Source of the DNA: 12-FULL-44-12b sp964364225
GTDB taxonomy: Bacteria > Patescibacteriota > Minisyncoccia > Phycocordibacterales > Zambryskibacteraceae
DNA: 37,832 nucleotides
Direction: 5' to 3'
Assembly (NCBI GenBank): GCA_964364225.1
Contig: CAYIKP010000010.1
Span: forward strand, 1 to 37,832
The position numbers and the translations under genes are program-made. This document shows positions 31,749-37,832 of the stretch, piece by piece. Below the pieces are notes generated by a model, which saw only the letters and a program-made list of their open reading frames with translations, was not told the DNA's origin and searched no databases. The number at the start of each line of letters is the position of its first letter. Position 1 is the first letter of the stretch.

Positions 31749-31781
31749 CCGCCCACAGAGCCGTTCGCGCTCTGCGGGCGG
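31749..31781 (+). terminator. Terminator of the 55-residue gene
   Basis: ccgcccacagagc pairs with gctctgcgggcgg with one mismatch, followed by tttctttttat. A decayed relative of this sequence appears at 36347-36380. Confidence 0.85.
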
Positions 31782-31803
31782 TTTCTTTTTATAAAAAATT
31801 TCG

Positions 31804-32688
31804 TTACTGAACTATTTCTAATTCTTTCTTTTTTTGTGTTAAAAAAGTGTAGATAATTGCAGATACAAACAACAGCACTCCGCCCACGAATTGAAGGGAC
31901 GTGAATCTTTCCCCTCCTAACCAATATGAAAAGAAAGCGGCAAAACCTGGTTGAAGTGACAATAAAATGGCTGCTGTAATTTCTGAAGAATATTTTAAAG
32001 AAACCATTTGAACAAAAAATACAGAAAGCGTAGGGAGTATTCCCAAAAACAACAATGGCCCGACCTGTGAAAATGGTACAGCCATATCAAATTTACCAGT
32101 AATTAACGCAAAAACCAGACTGAGTATAGCCACCACCGCAAACTGCTGGAAACATACAACTATTGGATCAAGTCCTTCTTTTGAATAGTGCCCGACCAAT
32201 ATTAGGTGAATAGACGTAAAAATAGCAGAGAAAAATATCAATAAATCACCTAAACCAATATTGCTCAAGCTTCCGGTTAAGAGATAGAGGCCAGAAACAG
32301 AAAGAATGATTACGGGCAAAAGAAATAATTTAAGATGCTTTTTAAATACAAAATAATTAACGAGAGGCACAAAAACAAAGAACATTCCACTTATAAAACC
32401 TGTGTTTATTGCTGATGTGTACTTCAAACCTAAACTTATCAAAATAAACACTAACCAAAGAAAAAAGCCCAGAATTACTCCGGGCTTTATGTTTTGGAAA
32501 GGATTTTTTTTAATATAGAGTATATAAATATATAGTGGTATAGCAGCAACTAAAAACCTGAATGCAGTTAACATAGAGGCATCAACAAATGAAGATATTT
32601 GCTTGGTTACAATATAGTGAGTGCCAAGAATTATTGAACAATATAGAAGACCAAAAATTGATAAATAATTTTTTGTTTCTTGTGTCAT
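31804..32688 (-). CDS. EamA-type drug/metabolite transporter
   Basis: A 294-residue inner-membrane protein with about ten hydrophobic helices in two EamA halves (about 10-135 and 145-285). Features include GTHYIVTKQISSFVDASMLT AFRFL near the start, ALKYTSAI-like LGLKYTSAINTGFISGMFFV closing the first half, and the mirrored SLKYSSEITAAILLSLQPGF with YWLGGERFTSLQFVGGVLLF in the second. The substrate is not predictable. AT-rich like the core genes and convergent with the 55-residue gene. Confidence 0.9.
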   Translation of the reverse strand: MTQETKNYLSIFGLLYCSIILGTHYIVTKQISSFVDASMLTAFRFLVAAIPLYIYILYIKKNPFQNIKPGVILGFFLWLVFILISLGLKYTSAINTGFISGMFFVFVPLVNYFVFKKHLKLFLLPVIILSVSGLYLLTGSLSNIGLGDLLIFFSAIFTSIHLILVGHYSKEGLDPIVVCFQQFAVVAILSLVFALITGKFDMAVPFSQVGPLLFLGILPTLSVFFVQMVSLKYSSEITAAILLSLQPGFAAFFSYWLGGERFTSLQFVGGVLLFVSAIIYTFLTQKKKELEIVQ

Positions 32689-32788
32689 ATTAGCAATGAC
32701 TAATAAATACTATTATACCACAAGACTTTTAATTTGTGCGTGAAATCAATCCTTCTTATGTTTATTTACCAATCCTCTACACAACAAA

Positions 32789-33571
32789 CTAAACAATCTT
32801 GAACAGTTTTGTTGATAATGATTTTTTATTACCAATAATAAAACTAATTGAACTATCTTGCGAAATCTTGACCTTCTTCATTTTTGGAAACTCAACACAA
32901 CCACTTTCCTTAGCAATTAGAAAACCGGGGCTAAAATCGTAAATCAAACTGCCACGAGATACAACGGCATCAATTTTACTTTCAGCAAGTAAACAAAAAT
33001 CCAAATTTGGTGACCAATTATTCATAACACGGCTAATGCCTGATTTATATGCTCGATCAAAAAATTTTCCTTTTTCTGGCCATTTAGTGCTATGAGCAAA
33101 ATTTACCGAAATATGTGCTGAATTTTTATTAGTTAAAAGTTTTAATTTCTTACCATTAAGAAAGGCCCCCCTACCTTTTTCTGCAAAGTACATTTTATTT
33201 AAAACTGGGTTGTAAACTACCGAAGAAACAATTTCTCCTTGGTGGAAACAAGCAAGCGATACAGAGAAGTGGGGCAAGCCAAGCAAGAAGTTGCTACTTC
33301 CATCTAGGGGGTCAACTACAATTACACTGACTGATTTACGATCAATAAATCCTTTTTCTTCACTTAAAATGCTTACTTTTGGCAACTTGGTAGTTAGAAT
33401 TTTAATAATCATATCTTCAGAATCCGTGTCTGCTTTTGAAAACACATCATAACTATCTTTGCCTTTGTGCATTGCTTTTGAGGAGCCTCTTTCAAATGCT
33501 GTTTTGAGTATTTTTCCAGCCTCATATGCAGACTGGATCATAATATTAACCGTGGAATTCTTTCGTTTCAT
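32789..33571 (-). CDS. Inositol monophosphatase-family phosphatase
   Basis: Members are Mg-dependent sugar or nucleotide phosphatases (SuhB, CysQ and others). The 260-residue product has SEEKG (metal Glu), VDPLDGSSNFLLGLPHFSVS (the DPxDGTxNF motif), and SLIYDFSPGFLIAKESGC, replacing the usual WDxAAG with YDFSPG but keeping the Asp. It starts MKRKNSTVNIM; MIQSAYEAG 11 residues on is another possible start. Which substrate it uses is unclear. Confidence 0.9.
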   Translation of the reverse strand: MKRKNSTVNIMIQSAYEAGKILKTAFERGSSKAMHKGKDSYDVFSKADTDSEDMIIKILTTKLPKVSILSEEKGFIDRKSVSVIVVDPLDGSSNFLLGLPHFSVSLACFHQGEIVSSVVYNPVLNKMYFAEKGRGAFLNGKKLKLLTNKNSAHISVNFAHSTKWPEKGKFFDRAYKSGISRVMNNWSPNLDFCLLAESKIDAVVSRGSLIYDFSPGFLIAKESGCVEFPKMKKVKISQDSSISFIIGNKKSLSTKLFKIV

Positions 33572-33622
33572 TTATTTTTTAGATTTGAATGATAATTTAT
33601 TATACCGTAACTTTGAATGCAA

Positions 33623-33661
33623 AAAGGGCTGGTAGTGATTTCAAATCACTACCAGCCCTTT
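33623..33661. terminator. Bidirectional terminator
   Basis: A 19-nt arm (aaagggctggtagtgattt) is followed by its exact complement after one base, with A and T tracts on both sides. It lies 9 nt past the kinase stop. Confidence 0.85.
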
Positions 33662-33669
33662 GTTTCCTG

Positions 33670-34206
33670 TTAAACGAACTTGAAGATTTCCCACACCAAT
33701 GAATCGATGTCGGCACCATCTTCATTGTGAATGACAGTGTGATTCATAGCGTTTACTGAAAACGGCTGGAACGCTCGCGCACACATACTGTAAATCTTCT
33801 GGGCAATTTCAGGCGTACAGAGAAGATGTCCCTCTCTTGGTGTGGAGAGACGTTGTACCGCTGTGTCTGAAGAGGTGCGAACCTCAACCCACACCACCAC
33901 AATACCTTTCTCGGCACAGAGATTTTCCATTTCAGTACGCACTGAAATATATGGATATACCTCATCCATAACCACAGTTGAGACTCCGCTTTCAAAAAGC
34001 TGGAGAGCTTCTTCTAGAGCGTCCCGACAATAAAGCCACCTCACTTCTGGGGGATCCACCTCTTCCGTTACCCTGCTTGGGTCAGCCCTCTGTCTCTTGT
34101 AGTAGTCAACGTCAACACGACTTGCCAAAATCATTTCGTCCATGTGACGACAAATCGTTGTTTTGCCCGAACCAGGCAATCCAGCCAACAGTATGAGCCT
34201 TTTCAC
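33670..34206 (-). CDS. P-loop kinase-like protein
   Basis: I start at the GTG at 34206, directly after AGGAGG, giving MKRLILLAGLPGSGKTTICR; the longer open frame would translate through the Shine-Dalgarno site. Walker A is GLPGSGKTT near residue 9. DVDYYKRQR may bind a phosphate group, VVMDEVYP is a Walker-B-like strand, and the lid is arginine-containing (VQRLSTPREGHLL). At 178 residues it resembles small-molecule or polynucleotide 5' kinases of the AAA_33 type. The substrate is unknown. GC-richer than its neighbours. Confidence 0.85.
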   Translation of the reverse strand: MKRLILLAGLPGSGKTTICRHMDEMILASRVDVDYYKRQRADPSRVTEEVDPPEVRWLYCRDALEEALQLFESGVSTVVMDEVYPYISVRTEMENLCAEKGIVVVWVEVRTSSDTAVQRLSTPREGHLLCTPEIAQKIYSMCARAFQPFSVNAMNHTVIHNEDGADIDSLVWEIFKFV

Positions 34207-34244
34207 CTTTCCTCCTATTTCAATTGGATTTTTGAAGATCAAAA

Positions 34245-34261
34245 AGGTCTCTGTAAGACCT
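34245..34261 (-). terminator. Possible attenuator before the kinase gene
   Basis: aggtct pairs with agacct around a 5-nt loop; on the minus strand TTTTTGATC follows, about 40 nt before the kinase start. Confidence 0.4.
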
Positions 34262-34327
34262 ATCTATCAGCGAGTCTACTATGTTTATATTTTATAATCA
34301 ATTAACTGTTTAACTGCTATACAAAAA

Positions 34328-34356
34328 GGGCGTACTGTCATAGCGACAGTACGCCC
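34328..34356 (-). terminator. Terminator of tyrS/tRNA-Tyr
   Basis: gggcgtactgtc pairs perfectly with gacagtacgccc around a 5-nt loop; on the minus strand TTTTTGT follows. It lies 8 nt past the tRNA 3' end. Confidence 0.88.
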
Positions 34357-34364
34357 TCCAAAGT

Positions 34365-34450
34365 TGGTGGGTAGGAGAGGATTCGAACCTCTGAAGGCTC
34401 ACGCCAACTGATTTACAGTCAGTCCCCTTTAACCACTCGGGCACCTACCC
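34365..34450 (-). tRNA. tRNA-Tyr (GTA)
   Basis: An 86-nt type II tRNA. Acceptor GGGTAGG/CCTACCC, discriminator A and an encoded CCA. Anticodon GTA (34416-34414) lies in loop CTGTAAA, the T arm has GGTTCGAATCC, and a long variable arm is present as expected for bacterial tRNA-Tyr. It begins 6 nt after the tyrS stop, so enzyme and substrate probably share one transcript. Confidence 0.95.
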
Positions 34451-34456
34451 ACGTTG

Positions 34457-35731
34457 TTATCCAACAATTACTTTGTGGTAAGTTTTCTTTCCCTTTCTCA
34501 AAAGAACAGTCGAGTCATCCGTCAGGAACTGATGCAACGTGGCACCAGTATCTGTTACTGGTTTATTGTCGACGTAGATTCCCCCAGACCTGATTAGCTT
34601 GGAGGCTTCCGTCTTTGACGAACAGAAACCTACCCTGACAAGAACTTCGGTAAGTTTTAAGCCGTCCGCCTCAGACTTCGCGATTGTGGTGTTTGGAACA
34701 TCAGAGACATTGCCTCCTTTGTCACCAAACAACCCCCTTGAAGAAACCTGCGCCTTGCGTGCCTCCTCTTCGCCGTGGGTGATTTTCGTTGCCTCGAAAG
34801 CAAGAACTTCTTTCGCTTCGCGCAAGTGATGGCCACCCTGAGCGCAAAGTCTGGCAATCTCTTCCAAAGGTAGGAAAGTGAAAAGTTTCAAGAACTTTTC
34901 TACGTCCCTATCGTCAGAATTTATCCAGTACTGATAGTACTCGAAGGGTGAAGTCTTATTGGCATCAAGCCAAACAGCTCCGGATTCCGTCTTTCCCATT
35001 TTTTGGCCACGTGCAGTGGTCAAAAGTGGGAACGTTAACCCGTGAGATTTCCCTCCCTTTACTTTGCGAACGAGATCGATGCCAGCCAGAATGTTGCTCC
35101 ACTGATCATCGCCTCCCATTTGTACCGTACACCCGTACTGATCATACAGAACGAGAAAGTCGTACGCCTGAAGTAGCTGGTAGTTGAACTCAATGAAGGA
35201 CAAGCCCTCATCTCGATCTAACCGCATCTTGTATGCTTCCGCCCTGATCATTTCGTTGACTTTGAAATACTTCCCAAAGTCCCTCAAAAACTCTATGTAA
35301 TTGAGGGGTAACAACCAGTCGGCGTTGTTCAAAAACAACCCCACATCATCACCGAAGGACAGGTATCTCTTGAGCTGTTCCAAAAGAAGTCTCCCGTTTG
35401 ACGCAATGTCTTCTTTTGAAAGCATTTGCCTCATTTGAGTCTTTCCACTTGGATCACCAATCATGGTAGTTCCACCACCAATGATGGCGATAGGCATGTG
35501 GCCAGCTTTCTGTAGATGGGTCATTGCCATAATCGGCAATAGATGACCAACATGCATACTGTCTGCAGTTGGATCAAAACCCACATAGAAAGTGACCCGG
35601 CCAGTGTCAAGCAAAGACTCCAACAGCAAAGTTTCCTTCAAATGATGAGTCTTTGTATCAAACACCTCCACGGGCGCCGTTTCTTGTTTGATGAAACCCC
35701 TCTGTTTTAGTTCTTCGTAGACGTTCGACAT
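34457..35731 (-). CDS. tyrS: Tyrosyl-tRNA synthetase
   Basis: Class I synthetase for tyrosine. The 424-residue protein has the HIGH-type SMHVGHLLP (H60, H63), the tyrosine-binding QAYDFLVLYDQYGCTVQMGG and DDQWSNI, a KMSKS-type KMGKTESG, and a C-terminal S4 RNA-binding domain (KTEASKLIRSGGIYVDNKPV). Length is standard for the TyrRS-F form. AAAGGAGCG precedes the ATG. It is notably GC-richer than alaS, leuS and hisS in this window, suggesting a different history. Confidence 0.96.
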   Translation of the reverse strand: MSNVYEELKQRGFIKQETAPVEVFDTKTHHLKETLLLESLLDTGRVTFYVGFDPTADSMHVGHLLPIMAMTHLQKAGHMPIAIIGGGTTMIGDPSGKTQMRQMLSKEDIASNGRLLLEQLKRYLSFGDDVGLFLNNADWLLPLNYIEFLRDFGKYFKVNEMIRAEAYKMRLDRDEGLSFIEFNYQLLQAYDFLVLYDQYGCTVQMGGDDQWSNILAGIDLVRKVKGGKSHGLTFPLLTTARGQKMGKTESGAVWLDANKTSPFEYYQYWINSDDRDVEKFLKLFTFLPLEEIARLCAQGGHHLREAKEVLAFEATKITHGEEEARKAQVSSRGLFGDKGGNVSDVPNTTIAKSEADGLKLTEVLVRVGFCSSKTEASKLIRSGGIYVDNKPVTDTGATLHQFLTDDSTVLLRKGKKTYHKVIVG

Positions 35732-35937
35732 GTTTCGCTCCTTTTATATTTGGTTGTTAATGATCGGTAGTCTTCATGACTAGCACACTAACTTCACCTA
35801 GTACATCACGAAACTAGTTTTAATGCAACTGCCATACAGCAAATAAATTAAAGCACTGCTATCTTCTATTATCATTATTCCAACACTCAATTACATTGAA
35901 AGAATGTGTGGCCAAAATTAGCGGTTTCTATGAGCAC

Positions 35938-35966
35938 TTGACTAAATGGTAGTAATATGTTAACAT
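35938..35966 (+). promoter_or_regulatory. Promoter of the 114-residue gene
   Basis: TTGACT (35938-35943), a 17-nt spacer, TAACAT (35961-35966) with an upstream TG. Very similar to 30179-30208, including the AAAGAAG after the -10 box. Confidence 0.6.
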
Positions 35967-35998
35967 TCAGAAAGAAGTTCTCACCTATTGGAGGCATC

Positions 35999-36343
35999 AT
36001 GACAACTGTTCAGGAACGAGTCGTGGATTTCGATACTGCGGTCAAGGGCGGTTGGGTGTTCGTTGGAATCTTTCCGAGACCTAACCAGCCACACGATATT
36101 CACGGCCGCCTCATGCGCAAAGGCCACGAGGTGGCGGACTGCGGATTCGATGGCGAAGGCAAGCTGACAAAGGTCGGCGAATATGCCCTCTGGGTGTATC
36201 CGCTCTGCCATGCCAACTGCGGGTGCGTTTTTCATGCAGAAGACGCTCTTGCTTGCGAACACGACACCGCTGTCATGAAGGAGAATGTGAAGCTCGCTGG
36301 TGGCGACATGCATGCTTTCTTCAACATGATTGATGCTTGGTAG
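35999..36343 (+). CDS. Small Cys/His-containing protein
   Basis: Starts at the ATG at 35999 (MTTVQERVVDFDTAVKGGWV), 5 nt after TTGGAGG; an upstream ATG in frame lies inside the promoter. The 114-residue product has a beta-rich start and the cluster PLCHANCGCVFHAEDALACE followed by HD, with four Cys and three His within about 20 residues, a possible metal site. No family is recognised. GC-rich, with its own promoter and probably transcribed with the next gene. Confidence 0.72.
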   Translation: MTTVQERVVDFDTAVKGGWVFVGIFPRPNQPHDIHGRLMRKGHEVADCGFDGEGKLTKVGEYALWVYPLCHANCGCVFHAEDALACEHDTAVMKENVKLAGGDMHAFFNMIDAW

Positions 36344-36346
36344 TTC

Positions 36347-36380
36347 CGCCCGTAGAGCCACACACACTCTGCGAATAAAC
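36347..36380 (+). terminator. Decayed terminator
   Basis: ccgcccgtagagcc and ctctgcg match the left arm and part of the right arm of the terminator at 31749-31781, but pairing and the T tract are largely lost. Confidence 0.35.
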
Positions 36381-36407
36381 TATTCCCCACACAATAAGGA
36401 AACAGCC

Positions 36408-36653
36408 ATGCGGACCAGTCAGTTTTTCAATCCAGTTCCTCCACTTCCAAACATGGAGGACCAACTGTTTCTTGAGGATCTCTCGATCATGAAGAGGCAG
36501 GAAATCGTTGGCATCTCTGGTTGTACGGTTCATTTGAACAGGCACCAGATGGGACTGCCCTGCGAATGCGACCTGAGGGTTGCAAGGGGGCCGAAGCCGG
36601 AGCGCGCGCCGAGGCGGCCGGCGAAGCGTTCATCGAAGCGAATCAAGCAATAA
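36408..36653 (+). CDS. 81-residue basic small protein
   Basis: Starts at the ATG at 36408 (MRTSQFFNPVPPLPNMEDQL), 8 nt after AAGGA. The middle has MKRQEIVGISGCTVHLNRH and PCECDL; the last 25 residues are Arg/Lys/Pro-rich (RGPKPERAPRRPAKRSSKRI), suggesting nucleic-acid contact. Family unknown. It follows the 114-residue gene by about 64 nt across a decayed terminator. Confidence 0.65.
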   Translation: MRTSQFFNPVPPLPNMEDQLFLEDLSIMKRQEIVGISGCTVHLNRHQMGLPCECDLRVARGPKPERAPRRPAKRSSKRIKQ

Positions 36654-36664
36654 TTGCACAAGTG

Positions 36665-36691
36665 GGGGCGGGAGTAATATACTCCCGCCCC
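36665..36691 (+). terminator. Terminator of the 81-residue gene
   Basis: ggggcgggagta pairs perfectly with tactcccgcccc around a 3-nt loop, followed by ttttcat. Confidence 0.88.
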
Positions 36692-36707
36692 TTTTCATAA
36701 AATAAAA

Positions 36708-37334
36708 TTATTTCCCTCTCTTTCCTAACCAATAAACCCACCTCTTCATTGCGTCTCTTCTCCAAATACCAAAGTGTTTTAGGTAGCCAAATTGCCTAAC
36801 CCTGATTGGCCTAAACCCAGAAAACCACAAAATCCCTTTTCTAATTTCATTTGTTGTATCGCCAAACATGATCCTTTGCATTAAGGGTATTGAGTCTGAA
36901 GTTACAAATATACTTGCGCTTTTCCCCTTTAATAATTTTTTCCAAAGCTGTCCTCCAGCAACAAATTTGTAAGCAAACCCCGGCATCCACGATCTATCAA
37001 AAAGACCTTTCAATAATGCAGGCATAGTAGACCACCAGGATGGATAAAAAATAACAAAATGATTGCACCAGTTTACGTTTTCTTGAAATGCTACTAAATC
37101 TGGCTCAAGTTCTTGGCGCACTTTGTATCCGTGGTGAAGAATCGGATCAAAAATCATGTCGCCAACATTTTGCCTGCGTACTTCATGTTGAGCTTCCATT
37201 GCCCCCTTTTCATACTCTCCTGCAAGAGTCCCATTAAGACTGTCCTTATCTGGATGGCCAAGCAATATAAAAATTTTTTTCTTTTTTCCTGAAAACATTT
37301 CATTCAGTATATCAAAATTAGAAAAATTACTCAA
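36708..37334 (-). CDS. Flavodoxin-fold NAD(P)H-quinone reductase-like protein
   Basis: A 208-residue flavodoxin_2-type protein (NQO1/KefF/MdaB group), which passes hydride from NAD(P)H to quinones via flavin. Features are KKIFILLGHPDKDSLNGTLA (phosphate-binding loop), VIFYPSWWSTMPALLKGLFD, and GFAYKF. The last 40 residues (KGILWFSGFRPIRVRQFGYL, then basic) complete the fold. The first 16 residues are extra. AT-rich. Confidence 0.88.
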   Translation of the reverse strand: MSNFSNFDILNEMFSGKKKKIFILLGHPDKDSLNGTLAGEYEKGAMEAQHEVRRQNVGDMIFDPILHHGYKVRQELEPDLVAFQENVNWCNHFVIFYPSWWSTMPALLKGLFDRSWMPGFAYKFVAGGQLWKKLLKGKSASIFVTSDSIPLMQRIMFGDTTNEIRKGILWFSGFRPIRVRQFGYLKHFGIWRRDAMKRWVYWLGKRGK

Positions 37335-37347
37335 AATTACACAATGT

Positions 37348-37378
37348 TTTACATAAATAGGCTATACTCCATATACCC
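37348..37378 (+). promoter_or_regulatory. Possible promoter of the SWIB gene
   Basis: TTTACA (37348-37353), a 19-nt spacer, TATACT (37373-37378). Confidence 0.4.
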
Positions 37379-37388
37379 TTCCCAAGGG

Positions 37389-37428
37389 CGGGACAAGATA
37401 AGGCCTATGAGATATGATAGGCAAGTCC
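37389..37428 (+). promoter_or_regulatory. Possible folded leader of the SWIB gene
   Basis: ggac and gtcc enclose a 6-bp hairpin gcctat/ataggc with an 8-nt loop. The stems are short; the element matches no riboswitch I know. Confidence 0.25.
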
Positions 37429-37459
37429 AGTTAATAATTAAGAAATAAATTAAATTTAC

Positions 37460-37717
37460 ATGGTTAGAAAAGCCAATCCAGCACTATTAAAGCCTATGAA
37501 TCTATCAGCAGATTTGCAGGCTGTTATAGGAGCAGGTCCTATGCCTAGAGGACAAGTAGTAAAGAAGATGTGGGAATACATAAAAAAGTACGATCTTCAG
37601 AACCCAAAAAACAAGAGAAATATCTTGGCAGACGAAAAGCTAAAGAAGCTATTCGGAGGAAAGAGTGAGGTTACAATGTTTGAAATGACAAAGCTTGTAT
37701 CTGCACACTTGAAATAA
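37460..37717 (+). CDS. SWIB/MDM2-domain protein
   Basis: An 85-residue protein made up almost entirely of one SWIB domain: LLKPMNLSADLQAVIGAGPM, PRGQVVKKMWEYIKKYDLQN, KNKRNILADEKLKKLFGGK, and EVTMFEMTKLVSAHL. SWIB domains occur in eukaryotic chromatin remodellers and in chlamydiae and some other bacteria, where they are linked to DNA or topoisomerase I. Role here unknown; DNA association is likely. Two terminator-like palindromes follow. Confidence 0.93.
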   Translation: MVRKANPALLKPMNLSADLQAVIGAGPMPRGQVVKKMWEYIKKYDLQNPKNKRNILADEKLKKLFGGKSEVTMFEMTKLVSAHLK

Positions 37718-37737
37718 AACTGTCCGGACAGTTTTAT
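37714..37737. terminator. Perfect palindrome after the SWIB gene
   Basis: ataaaactgtcc and its exact complement meet without a spacer, overlapping the stop codon region. Confidence 0.5.
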
Positions 37738-37740
37738 TTA

Positions 37741-37770
37741 CTAAAACACACCCCCAAGGGTGTGTTTTAG
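37741..37770 (+). terminator. Terminator after the SWIB gene
   Basis: ctaaaacacaccc pairs with gggtgtgttttag around ccaa, followed by tttta. Confidence 0.75.
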
Positions 37771-37803
37771 TTTTACGAAGTTTATGATAATCTTTTCCGA
37801 TAC

Positions 37804-37832
37804 GGGCCCTTAGCTTAGTTGGTAGAGCGCCT
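37804..37832 (+). tRNA. tRNA 5' part, cut by the window end
   Basis: GGGCCCT acceptor strand, then TAGCTTAGTTGGTAGAGC, a standard D-arm pattern, then GCCT. The anticodon is outside the window, so identity is undetermined. Confidence 0.85.

Noticed and set aside
37389..37428. Known riboswitch before the SWIB gene
   Set aside because: The stems are short and no conserved aptamer core could be matched; kept only as a low-confidence fold.
1..37832. CRISPR arrays, rRNA genes, transposases, integrases
   Set aside because: No regularly spaced direct repeats, rRNA segments or mobile-element enzymes were seen.

Overview
The window looks like a scaffold piece from a Patescibacteria/CPR bacterium, probably of the Parcubacteria side; this is inferred from gene content, not from a tree. 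Supporting signs are an AT-rich core with very short spacers, a shortened L13, an alanyl-tRNA synthetase without its C-terminal domain, a sigma-region-4/HARE-HTH fusion, Ser/Thr-rich Ig-like secreted proteins, and palindromic elements read in frame as SLRAG/ALRQAQG-type peptides. TGA is used as a stop, so the code is standard. Two runs of exactly 100 N (18306-18405 and 26442-26541) are scaffold joins of unknown true size.

Layout. 0.1-4.5 kb (minus strand): alpha-operon block rpmJ, rpsM, rpsK, rpsD, rpoA, rplQ, rplM, rpsI, with a large folded leader before rpsD. 4.5-7.6 kb: a secreted Ig-repeat protein and a membrane-anchored protein. 7.6-9.5 kb: a GC-richer lipoprotein with a metzincin-like C-terminus lacking the first zinc histidine, with its own consensus promoter and terminator. 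9.5-12.7 kb: an unusual set of an M16 peptidase, three tiny genes (a 26-residue Cys/Gly peptide, a 38-residue acidic peptide, a frameshifted 58-residue protein), two paralogous 80-residue proteins and a GNAT acetyltransferase. 12.7-24.1 kb: core genes hisS, an aspartoacylase-like gene, infA, a membrane protein, alaS, a uracil-DNA glycosylase, a DnaQ-type exonuclease, an ATP-cone/Mrr nuclease, mnmA, mltG and a CPR membrane protein. 24.1-30.1 kb: the sigma4/HARE regulator, leuS carrying an inserted alpha/beta-hydrolase, a membrane protein, a hidden 47-residue gene and ychF. 30.2-37.8 kb: solo genes with their own promoters and terminators (membrane/coiled-coil protein, small ORFs, P-loop kinase, tyrS with tRNA-Tyr) mixed with AT-rich genes (DMT transporter, inositol-phosphatase family, flavodoxin-fold reductase, SWIB protein), ending inside a tRNA.

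Two gene populations are visible. Core genes are AT-rich, packed tightly, and mostly lack clear Shine-Dalgarno sites. A second set is GC-richer, has strong AGGAGG-type sites, TTGACA/TTGACT promoters and perfect intrinsic terminators, and looks like independently acquired cassettes. The most unusual items are the hydrolase inserted in LeuRS, the small-peptide/M16 cluster, the rpsD leader, and a type-4 uracil-DNA glycosylase without its iron-sulfur cysteines.
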